A stretch of DNA of 64,000 nucleotides from Marifrigoribacter sp965178585. Lineage in GTDB: Bacteria; Bacteroidota; Bacteroidia; Flavobacteriales; Flavobacteriaceae. Below are positions 1 to 7,261 of this stretch, piece after piece (position 1 is the stretch's first letter; every line of letters begins with the position of its first letter). Location of the stretch: positions 2,666,001 to 2,730,000 of the forward strand of contig OZ238267.1 in the NCBI GenBank assembly GCA_965178585.1, in the 5' to 3' direction. The notes beneath the pieces were generated by a model that was not told where the DNA came from, searched no databases, and saw nothing but the letters and a program-made list of their open reading frames with translations. Position numbers and translations under genes: made by a program.

Positions 1-734
1 TTTTTTCCTTTATTAGGTTCCTCAACATTAACGTTCCCTTTTGGATTGATTACAATTTTGTTACAAAGTATAGACTCACTTCCATCATTAATTTCTAAAA
101 TTAAACCTGGCAATCCAAAATGATTACCTGGTCCATTTTTCACAGGGATTTGTAAGGTATACCAAGCAGTTACTGTTTGTTCCTCCTCGCCAACTTCTGG
201 CTCTTCAGGCTCTTCATTAGAATTGACAGTCATTCTCATAACTCCAGAACTCCTTACCTTTCTTTTATAAGTAGCTTTAAAACAAGTGTATTGCCCAATG
301 TTTTTAGTTTCTTTTTCTAAATTCCATTCAGGTTGTTCTAATTTATCTTGAATTAAAAACATTTTTCCAAATAAATCACTCTGATTGGTAAATCGATTCT
401 CCTTTAAATTTTTATAAAGTACATTTCCAGCTCCGTCTCCAGCAACCATAATTTGAATTCCTCCAGAACTAGTATTGGATGGAGCTTCCAAATTTTCAGC
501 TTCTTTATAAATAGACTCATGATTAGTAAACTCCAATGTATATTCTTTTTCAAATTGCTTTTTAAGCATCGCCATCATTTGCTTTTGCATGTCATCATTC
601 ATATGAGTACTATCCATTTCAATATTCATTTTTCTTTGTGATTTATAAGTAGCAATTCCTTTAAAATCTTGAGCATATATTAATGATGTAAAAAATAATG
701 TCGCTATTAAAGTAAGGGTAAATAAGGTTTTCAT
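1..734 (-). CDS. GLPGLI family secreted protein (partial, C-terminus outside window)
   Basis: The ATG at 734-732 opens a frame that stays open to the window edge, giving about 244 residues. The N-terminus is a signal peptide (MKTLFTLTLIATLFFTSLIYAQ, residues 1-20 hydrophobic, cleavage after A-Q). Near the visible end is the family signature GLPGLILEI, which defines GLPGLI proteins, a Bacteroidetes-only secreted family of unknown function. A short acidic stretch (about EEPEEPEVGEEE) precedes it. The gene is divergent from the desaturase and has an operator shared with the downstream two-component operon, so it is probably controlled by that regulator. The function is unknown. Confidence 0.85.
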   Translation of the reverse strand, partial: MKTLFTLTLIATLFFTSLIYAQDFKGIATYKSQRKMNIEMDSTHMNDDMQKQMMAMLKKQFEKEYTLEFTNHESIYKEAENLEAPSNTSSGGIQIMVAGDGAGNVLYKNLKENRFTNQSDLFGKMFLIQDKLEQPEWNLEKETKNIGQYTCFKATYKRKVRSSGVMRMTVNSNEEPEEPEVGEEEQTVTAWYTLQIPVKNGPGNHFGLPGLILEINDGSESILCNKIVINPKGNVNVEEPNKGK

Positions 735-761
735 TGTTTATTATATTTTAAATTGATGCTG

Positions 762-790
762 CAAATATGAAAAAGAAAATATGAAAACAA
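762..790 (-). promoter_or_regulatory. Flavobacterial promoter of the GLPGLI gene
   Basis: On the minus strand TTG (790-788) is followed after 18 bases by CATATTTG (769-762), a one-mismatch fit to the Bacteroidetes TTG/TAnnTTTG promoter. The direct-repeat operator ends one base upstream of the TTG, which is typical of an activator site. The start codon lies about 28 bases downstream of the -7 box. Confidence 0.5.
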
Positions 791-791
791 G

Positions 792-821
792 GTTAATCAA
801 TGTTAACTAGTGTTAACCTTT
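792..821. promoter_or_regulatory. Three 10-bp-periodic GTTAAC repeats (putative OmpR-type operator)
   Basis: Three units, GTTAATCAAT, GTTAACTAGT and GTTAACCTTT, follow each other at exactly 10-bp intervals. OmpR/PhoB-family regulators bind direct repeats spaced by about one helical turn. The same pattern recurs at 1914-1943 in front of the histidine kinase operon, so the adjacent response regulator is the natural candidate binder. That assignment is inference. Confidence 0.55.
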
Positions 822-917
822 TACCGCGCTTTACATATATTTATAATAAGAAGTGATTCATTTTAATAGTAAAATTCAGCACATAAAAGTATATTGCACC
901 TCTAATCATTAGAAAGT

Positions 918-1898
918 ATGTCTATAGAAAATATACGTATAGAAGTAATGCAAACGCTAGGTAAAAACATCAATGTTTTTGTCGACAAGTTTTTAGTTAA
1001 TATTGATACCATCTGGCAACCGTCTGATTTTTTACCAAACCCTCAAGGAGATAATTTCTTAGAGGAAGTAAAAGAAATACAAGAACTAGGGAAAGAATTA
1101 GATGATGATTTTTGGATTAGTTTAGTAGGAGATACTATAACTGAAGAAGCATTACCTACTTACGAGTCTTGGTTAATGTCATTAGATGGAGTTGAACAAG
1201 ATCCTGACAATGGTTGGGGTAAATGGGTTAGAGCTTGGACAGCAGAAGAAAATCGTCATGGAGACGTGCTTAATAAATATTTGTATTTATCCGGCAGAGT
1301 AAATATGCGAGAAGTTGAAATTTCTACGCAACATTTAATCGCTGATGGCTTTGATATTGGTACTGCTTCAGATCCATATAAAAACTTTGTTTACACAAGC
1401 TTTCAAGAATTAGCTACTTTTATTTCTCACAATAATGTAGCAAAAATAGCTCGTAAAAAAGGACATAAAGCATTAGCTAAAATGTCTAAAATAATCGCTG
1501 GTGACGAGATGCGTCATCATTTAGCCTATTCTCATTTTATAGAAGAAATATTTAAAATAGATCCTTCCGAAATGATGCTAGCTTATTACTATATGATGAA
1601 AAATCAAATTATAATGCCTGCAATGCATTTAAGAGAATCTTTTGGTGAAAAATCTTCTTTATTTGATCAGTTTTCTATTGTAGCTCAACGTGCTGGAGTT
1701 TACACTGGGTTTGATTATGTGGATATTATGAGAAAACTAAATGTACTTTGGAAAATTGACCAAATAACTGGTTTAACTTCGGAAGCTGAAAAAGCAAGAG
1801 ATTATTTAATGCGATTACCAGATAGAATGTATCGTTTAGCAGAACGATCTATCATTCCAGATACACAGTATCAATTTAAGTGGATGACAAAAATGTAA
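918..1898 (+). CDS. Acyl-ACP desaturase (ferritin-like diiron)
   Basis: This 326-residue protein is a soluble acyl-[acyl carrier protein] desaturase of the plant stearoyl-ACP type, which introduces a cis double bond into saturated acyl-ACP using a diiron centre and O2. The ligands are visible: E76/E77 in TEEALPTY, EENRH at 110-114, E164 in FQEL, and DEMRHH at 196-201. The pattern and length match the family. There is no signal peptide, in line with cytoplasmic lipid synthesis. It lies between two copies of the GTTAAC operator. It does not overlap its neighbours and may be its own transcription unit. Regiospecificity cannot be read from the sequence. Confidence 0.92.
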   Translation: MSIENIRIEVMQTLGKNINVFVDKFLVNIDTIWQPSDFLPNPQGDNFLEEVKEIQELGKELDDDFWISLVGDTITEEALPTYESWLMSLDGVEQDPDNGWGKWVRAWTAEENRHGDVLNKYLYLSGRVNMREVEISTQHLIADGFDIGTASDPYKNFVYTSFQELATFISHNNVAKIARKKGHKALAKMSKIIAGDEMRHHLAYSHFIEEIFKIDPSEMMLAYYYMMKNQIIMPAMHLRESFGEKSSLFDQFSIVAQRAGVYTGFDYVDIMRKLNVLWKIDQITGLTSEAEKARDYLMRLPDRMYRLAERSIIPDTQYQFKWMTKM

Positions 1899-1913
1899 TT
1901 CTTATTGCATTTA

Positions 1914-1943
1914 ATTAATTAGTGTTAACGAGTGTTAACCCAT
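1914..1943. promoter_or_regulatory. Second GTTAAC direct-repeat operator
   Basis: The units ATTAATTAGT, GTTAACGAGT and GTTAACCCAT repeat at exactly 10 bp, and the block ends directly against the TTG of the kinase promoter. It matches the repeat at 792-821 and suggests positive autoregulation of the two-component operon. Confidence 0.55.
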
Positions 1944-1975
1944 TTGGTAATGATGCACTTATGTGTTTACATTTG
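1944..1975 (+). promoter_or_regulatory. Promoter of the two-component operon
   Basis: TTG (1944-1946), 21 bases, then TACATTTG (1968-1975) fits the Bacteroidetes consensus exactly. The ATG of the kinase gene starts only 4 bases after the -7 box, so the transcript would be nearly leaderless. Confidence 0.6.
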
Positions 1976-1979
1976 ACCA

Positions 1980-3461
1980 ATGAATAATAAGAAATACCAA
2001 CAGATACTTTATTTTATAAGTATTGTAATTATCCTTACACTCTGCGTACAGGGTTACTGGAGTTATAAAAACTATGAATCTGAAAAAAAGCAATTTATTT
2101 CAGAAGTTCAATTAAGTTTAGATAATGCAGTTGATGCTTATTATACTCAATTAGCCAAACAAAATACACTCTCTTACATAACAGACTCTATCCATAATGA
2201 CAGTCTTTTTATGGAAATGCAATTTTCCGATCTATTGCCTCCAGATAGTATATTAAAAAAAGGGTTTAAAAAATTACATCTTTCAGACAGTCTCCAAACA
2301 AATAAGATTTCGATTATAAAATCTGGTGAAATCGACAGTTTTAATTTTGACATTGAACCTCATAATTCTCAAATTAGAATAAAGCATTTAGATTCTTCTA
2401 ATCGAATTCTCCCAAAACATTTTGAGATGTTAACTTCAAAAATAATCGTTTCATTTTCTGAAGACTCCTTGTCTATAGATCGTATTGATAGTTTAATCCA
2501 GCAAGAATTAAAAAGAAAAGACATTTCAGTTTTATATGCTCTCACTTATACAAACGGATGGGGTAAAAGTCAACAACTAAGAGAAAAGATTATCAATTCT
2601 TCCAACTTAATTGCCACTTCTGGATCTAAATTTTTAATGGATGAAAACACATTAAAAATGCATTATGAAAATAGTACAATTACTATTTTAAAAAGAAATA
2701 TAACAAGCATTCTTATTTCATTACTCCTTGTTTCAAGTATTATTATTTGTTTGATTTATCTTTTAAATATTATTCAGAAACAAAAAGAGTTAGCCGAAAT
2801 TAAGAATGATTTAATTAGTAACATCACTCACGAGTTTAAAACTCCTCTTGCCACTATAAATGTTGCGCTCGAAGGCATTAGACGTTTTAATTCTAACAAC
2901 GATCCTGAAAAAAGCAAGAAATATGCTGATATGTCTAAACACGAAGTAGAGAAACTTACGTTAATGGTAGAAAAACTATTAGAAACGGCAACTTTAGATA
3001 GTGATCAATTAGAGTTAAATTTAGAAGAAACAGAATTAAACTGCTTGATGGAACGGGTTACAAAAATTGATACTGATCTTTTACAAGGCAAGTCACTAAC
3101 CTTTATTCCTACTGAAAGTGAATGCTCCGTAAAAATAGATCGGTTTCATTTTGAAAATGCTATTAATAACATTGTCGACAATGCCATAAAGTATGGTGGT
3201 GACTCTATTATTGTTTCTTTATACAAGGAAAAATCTGAGGCATTCATTTCCATAAAAGACAATGGCAACGAACTAACCAAACAGCAATCTTCTCAAATTT
3301 TTGATAAATTTTATCGAGTTCCAAAAGGAAATACTCATAACGTGAAGGGCTTTGGGATAGGATTATATTACACCAAAAACATTATTGAAAAACACAAAGG
3401 TTCAATTTCGGTTAGCACGAATAACGGCACTGAATTTATAATTAAACTACCAAATAAATAA
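1980..3461 (+). CDS. Sensor histidine kinase, OmpR-partner type
   Basis: This is a membrane kinase of 493 residues. TM1 spans about residues 8-28, followed by a periplasmic sensor domain of about 205 residues without a recognised fold and TM2 at about 237-262. The HisKA box is THEFKTPL with H284. The HATPase domain has an N box (NNIVDNAIKYG), a G1 box (DNGNE, slightly off the usual DNGxG) and a G2 box (GFGIGLYY). The response regulator gene starts 5 bases after its stop, so the two are co-transcribed. It probably phosphorylates that regulator in response to an envelope signal. The signal itself is unknown. Confidence 0.9.
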   Translation: MNNKKYQQILYFISIVIILTLCVQGYWSYKNYESEKKQFISEVQLSLDNAVDAYYTQLAKQNTLSYITDSIHNDSLFMEMQFSDLLPPDSILKKGFKKLHLSDSLQTNKISIIKSGEIDSFNFDIEPHNSQIRIKHLDSSNRILPKHFEMLTSKIIVSFSEDSLSIDRIDSLIQQELKRKDISVLYALTYTNGWGKSQQLREKIINSSNLIATSGSKFLMDENTLKMHYENSTITILKRNITSILISLLLVSSIIICLIYLLNIIQKQKELAEIKNDLISNITHEFKTPLATINVALEGIRRFNSNNDPEKSKKYADMSKHEVEKLTLMVEKLLETATLDSDQLELNLEETELNCLMERVTKIDTDLLQGKSLTFIPTESECSVKIDRFHFENAINNIVDNAIKYGGDSIIVSLYKEKSEAFISIKDNGNELTKQQSSQIFDKFYRVPKGNTHNVKGFGIGLYYTKNIIEKHKGSISVSTNNGTEFIIKLPNK

Positions 3462-3466
3462 GTTTT

Positions 3467-4156
3467 ATGAGCGATTCAATTTCCATATTATTAGCTGAAG
3501 ATGAACCTGCTTTAGGTATGATTATTAAAGAAAGCCTTGAAACTAGAAATTTCTCTGTTACACATTGTTTAGATGGTGTTGAAGCATATGAGGCTTACAA
3601 AAAAACCAAGCCTCAATTATTAGTGTTAGACGTAATGATGCCAAAAAAAGATGGTTTTACTTTAGCCAAAGAAATAAGAAAAGAGAATACTCATATTCCT
3701 ATTATATTTTTAACAGCAAAGTCACAAACTCAAGATGTAGTTGAAGGTTTTTCTATTGGAGGAAATGATTATTTAAAAAAGCCCTTTAGTATGGAAGAGC
3801 TTATTGTAAGAATGAATGCTTTATTAGAAAGAACAACCATTCAAAATCAACCTCAACAAGAAATAAAATTAGGGGATTATTCTTTCAATTTTCAAAAGCA
3901 GACACTACTTCACAAACAAGATTCAAAGCCTACCATGTTAACTCATAGGGAAGCACACTTATTATTTCATTTATATAAAAACAAAAACGAAGTCTTAGAT
4001 CGTTCATTTATACTCAAAAAACTTTGGGGAAATGATGATTTTTTTAGTGGAAGAAGTATGGACGTTTTTATAACCAAGCTTCGAAAAAAATTAAAACAAG
4101 ATGAAGCGCTACAAATAATAAATGTAAGGGGATTTGGTTATAAATTAATCTGTTAA
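3467..4156 (+). CDS. OmpR/PhoB-family response regulator
   Basis: The protein has 229 residues. The receiver domain (about 5-120) carries the acidic pair E11/D12, phospho-acceptor D55 in LDVMMP, T83 and the KKPF lysine at 104-105. A winged-helix DNA-binding domain follows (about 132-229), ending in the usual INVRGFGYKL. It is the cognate partner of the upstream kinase. The GTTAAC direct repeats at 792-821 and 1914-1943 are the likely targets, because proteins of this family bind tandem repeats about 10 bp apart. That would place the GLPGLI gene and the operon itself in its regulon. Confidence 0.92.
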   Translation: MSDSISILLAEDEPALGMIIKESLETRNFSVTHCLDGVEAYEAYKKTKPQLLVLDVMMPKKDGFTLAKEIRKENTHIPIIFLTAKSQTQDVVEGFSIGGNDYLKKPFSMEELIVRMNALLERTTIQNQPQQEIKLGDYSFNFQKQTLLHKQDSKPTMLTHREAHLLFHLYKNKNEVLDRSFILKKLWGNDDFFSGRSMDVFITKLRKKLKQDEALQIINVRGFGYKLIC

Positions 4157-4236
4157 TAGATTTCAATCCAACTATTTCTTATTCAACAAATATTAATCTA
4201 ACTTTTCTATTTTGTTGAAAAATTGTTTTCCGTACC

Positions 4237-5019
4237 TTGTCAATCGTTTTGAAATATTTTTTATTTATCATATTATTCCCTGTTCTTGTTTGGTCTCAAG
4301 ATATCTCTTTGATTGAAACCAACCCATTAGATGCAGATACCTTTATAGGGATCGATTCTTATAACGACACCTTTTACATTAAAGATCAAATTCTTTTTAA
4401 AAAAACCAGTAATAGTGTTTTTAATTTTAAAGATTTTCAGTTAGGAGAAATCTATTCTGTTGATATTGTAAACCCCATGAACATTGCTGTTTATTATCAA
4501 GATTTTAATACTGTAGTTTTATTAGACAATAAACTATCGGAAATAGAACGAATCAACTTTAACAATTTAACTGAGTTTATAAATTCTAGTCAGGCAACCG
4601 TGGCGGCGAACAATAGTTTGTGGGTTTTTAATATGGACTCTCAGCAATTAGAATTGTATAATTATCGATCTAATAATAAGATATTAGTTTCTCAACCTAT
4701 AGAAGGAGAAGTGTTATCCATTGCCAGTAATTTTAATTATTGCTTTGTTCTAACGGAAACTAAAATTCGTGCTTATAATATTTATGGTAGCCTTTTAGCT
4801 GAAATCAATAATGATGGCTTTCAAAAAATCGTACAACTAAATGAAAATTTAGTAGCATTAAAAGATAATGAGCTTTATTATATCGATAAAGAGACCCGAG
4901 AAATTACGAAAATAAAATCTCCTGAAATAAGTATAAAAGACTTGCAGCTTACGCAAGATTTCCTTTATATTTATAACGAAAATAAGATAAGCACATTTAA
5001 ACTAACCCTCCCAAAGTAA
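4237..5019 (+). CDS. Secreted or periplasmic beta-propeller-like protein of unknown function
   Basis: The reading frame encodes about 260 residues with an N-terminal signal peptide (hydrophobic segment about 5-18, then WSQ). The rest is rich in short beta-strand patterns with repeated aromatic and asparagine residues, compatible with a small propeller, but I recognise no catalytic motif. No ATG lies at the 5' end: the start is the TTG at 4237 or the in-frame TTG at 4249. It ends 6 bases before the deoxynucleoside kinase gene and so is likely co-transcribed with it. The function is unknown. Confidence 0.65.
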   Translation: MSIVLKYFLFIILFPVLVWSQDISLIETNPLDADTFIGIDSYNDTFYIKDQILFKKTSNSVFNFKDFQLGEIYSVDIVNPMNIAVYYQDFNTVVLLDNKLSEIERINFNNLTEFINSSQATVAANNSLWVFNMDSQQLELYNYRSNNKILVSQPIEGEVLSIASNFNYCFVLTETKIRAYNIYGSLLAEINNDGFQKIVQLNENLVALKDNELYYIDKETREITKIKSPEISIKDLQLTQDFLYIYNENKISTFKLTLPK

Positions 5020-5025
5020 TACTTT

Positions 5026-5640
5026 ATGCATGTTGCCATAGCAGGAAATATAGGATCTGGAAAAACGACATTAACACGTTTATTATCAAAGCATTTTAAA
5101 TGGAAGGCTCAATATGAAGACGTAGAAGACAATCCTTATTTAGACGATTTCTACAACCAAATGGAACGTTGGTCTTTTAATCTTCAAGTATATTTTTTAA
5201 ATTCAAGGTTTAGACAAATTTTAGAAATTAGAAAGGACAAAAAAACCATCGTTCAAGATAGAACCATTTATGAAGATGCATTTATTTTTGCTCCCAATCT
5301 TCATTCCATGGGATTAATGACCAATCGTGATTATGAAAATTACCGGTCTTTATTTGATTTAATGGAAAGTGTTACTGAAGCACCCGATTTATTAATCTAT
5401 TTAAGAAGCTCTATACCTAATTTAGTAGGTCAAATACATAAACGTGGTAGAGAATACGAAAACTCTATTAGTATTGATTATTTAAGTCGACTTAACGAAC
5501 GTTATGAGGCTTGGATTCATGGTTATGATAAAGGTAACTTATTAATTATCGATGTAGACAATTTAGATTTTGTTGATAATCCAGAGCACTTAGGAGATGT
5601 TATTAACCGAATTGATGCAGAGATTAATGGATTGTTCTAA
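5026..5640 (+). CDS. Deoxynucleoside kinase
   Basis: This 204-residue cytoplasmic kinase phosphorylates deoxynucleosides with ATP in nucleotide salvage. The P-loop GNIGSGKTT lies at residues 7-15. The ERW motif that contacts the substrate is near 48, DRTIYEDA near 79 corresponds to the DRS/E segment, and the lid arginines are in HKRGREYE. Length and order match bacterial dGK/dAK enzymes. Which base it prefers cannot be told from the sequence. It is followed by a strong bidirectional terminator. Confidence 0.88.
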   Translation: MHVAIAGNIGSGKTTLTRLLSKHFKWKAQYEDVEDNPYLDDFYNQMERWSFNLQVYFLNSRFRQILEIRKDKKTIVQDRTIYEDAFIFAPNLHSMGLMTNRDYENYRSLFDLMESVTEAPDLLIYLRSSIPNLVGQIHKRGREYENSISIDYLSRLNERYEAWIHGYDKGNLLIIDVDNLDFVDNPEHLGDVINRIDAEINGLF

Positions 5641-5661
5641 TGCAATTAAAATATTTTAAAT

Positions 5662-5692
5662 AAAAACCTGCTAATTTTTAGCAGGTTTTTTA
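5662..5692. terminator. Bidirectional rho-independent terminator
   Basis: A perfect 10-bp stem AACCTGCTAA / TTAGCAGGTT with a 3-base loop is flanked by A-run and T-run, so it can end both the kinase transcript from the left and the FG-GAP gene from the right. The same stem reappears at 7211-7233. Confidence 0.85.
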
Positions 5693-7081
5693 TTATTCTT
5701 TAATTACTTTTTTAACCAAGGTTCCATCATCGGTTTCTATATGTATAAATAGTATTCCGCTTGATAAGTTAGATACATCTATTTGACTTGAAATTTGGTT
5801 TTGCTCTATTATTAATTTTCCAAATACATCATATACCTTTATTTTTTTTATCGGTTGAATGCTTTCAATAATAATTAATCCATTAATGGGATTAGGATAT
5901 ATAGCAACATCATTAATTCCGTTATCACTTATATCAAAAATTCCTGTGTTTTCATACCAGGCAATTTTATCATCTCCTAAAGATGCAGATACTACGTCCA
6001 ATAAACCATCATTATTAAAATCTGCTGCTTGTGCATCTCTAGGGCTTTCAACTTCAGTTGAAATAAATATTTTTGTACTAAAAGTACCTAATCCATCCTC
6101 ATTTTTTAACCAATATATATCATCTGTAAAATTAGAAAGTCCAAGTAAATCTATATCATCATCATTATCTAAATCGTATAAATAAAAATAATCCATTGAC
6201 TGTCTAATTAATTGTAAAGGTCCAAAATTTCCTTGACCATCTATATTTTCTAACCAATAATCAAATGTCCCAACATCATCATTATGAGTTTTAATGACAA
6301 GATCATTTAAATTATCTGAATTTACATCTTCAAAAAGCATATAATAAACACTTGTTAAATCAGATTGGATAAAATCAAAACTATATATCTCTTGCATAGG
6401 AGCAAAAGTTACATCACCTAAATTTTTAAACCAAATAATTGTGGATGGCCCATTATATTCATGTGCTGTTAATAAATCTATAAAACCATCATTATCAATA
6501 TCAACTAAAACTGGAGGATATACTAATTGTTCACTTTCAACCAACATAATTTCCTCACCATATTCTCCCATTCCATCTAGTTTTTCATACCAAGCTATAT
6601 GATTACTAAACTTTACTATTAAATCATCATCATTATCATTGTCTATATCATTTAGTTCGAAACTTCTAATTATTAAAGGATGATCTTCAAAAATCACTTG
6701 TGCATCTCCAAAACTTCCAATTCCATCAAGATTTTCAAACCATCCTAATATTCTTGGGTTATTTTCCAAAAAAATTAAATCTTTATCTCCATCTCCATCA
6801 AAATCTTTAAATTCAATAGATAAATACAAAGCAGTATATTCAGAAATAATAATCTCTTCACTATAATTCCCTTGTCCATCTAAATTTCTAAACCATCGTA
6901 ATTTATAATCATCTCCTGATGCTGATAAAACATCCATAAAATCATCATCATCAATATCAAAAGGAATTGAAAATCTAGGTTCTAAAGTTGTGTTTGAAAT
7001 TATTTGTTGATTGCCAAATTGAGCATTTACAGAGATAGTTATTGAAATAAAAAGCAAAAACAATAAGTAGTAATTCTTCAT
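5693..7081 (-). CDS. FG-GAP/VCBS repeat protein with T9SS sorting domain
   Basis: This secreted protein of 462 residues has a signal peptide at 1-20 (ending VNAQ). About eight repeats of the form D-x-D-x-D-G-x-x-D-L/I follow, each with a W-(F/Y)-(E/K)-N-x-D-G-x-G strand, giving a calcium-binding seven- or eight-bladed propeller of the VCBS/FG-GAP kind. The C-terminus (about 390-462) is a type A T9SS sorting domain: YPNP, then KIKVYDVFGK and the terminal VKKVIKE. It is therefore exported by the type IX system and anchored or released at the cell surface. The gene stands alone between two terminators with identical stems. The ligand is unknown. Confidence 0.88.
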   Translation of the reverse strand: MKNYYLLFLLFISITISVNAQFGNQQIISNTTLEPRFSIPFDIDDDDFMDVLSASGDDYKLRWFRNLDGQGNYSEEIIISEYTALYLSIEFKDFDGDGDKDLIFLENNPRILGWFENLDGIGSFGDAQVIFEDHPLIIRSFELNDIDNDNDDDLIVKFSNHIAWYEKLDGMGEYGEEIMLVESEQLVYPPVLVDIDNDGFIDLLTAHEYNGPSTIIWFKNLGDVTFAPMQEIYSFDFIQSDLTSVYYMLFEDVNSDNLNDLVIKTHNDDVGTFDYWLENIDGQGNFGPLQLIRQSMDYFYLYDLDNDDDIDLLGLSNFTDDIYWLKNEDGLGTFSTKIFISTEVESPRDAQAADFNNDGLLDVVSASLGDDKIAWYENTGIFDISDNGINDVAIYPNPINGLIIIESIQPIKKIKVYDVFGKLIIEQNQISSQIDVSNLSSGILFIHIETDDGTLVKKVIKE

Positions 7082-7206
7082 AGATATAGATTTATAAAGC
7101 TGTAAAACTGGGGAGTGATGCTTAAAGATAGTAATAATAATAAATAATTATTGTCAAAATCATGTAAATTAGATTAAATGTAGAATTAACATAAATCTAA
7201 TACATA

Positions 7207-7240
7207 AAAAAACCTGCTAAAAATTAGCAGGTTTTTTTTA
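7207..7240. terminator. Bidirectional terminator with the same stem as at 5665-5687
   Basis: AACCTGCTAA (7211-7220), a 3-base loop and TTAGCAGGTT (7224-7233) are followed by a T-run, with an A-run on the other side. On the minus strand it ends the membrane pyrophosphatase gene. The stem is identical to the terminator 1.5 kb to the left. Confidence 0.85.
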
Positions 7241-7261
7241 TTATTAAAAGATGAGTTATGA

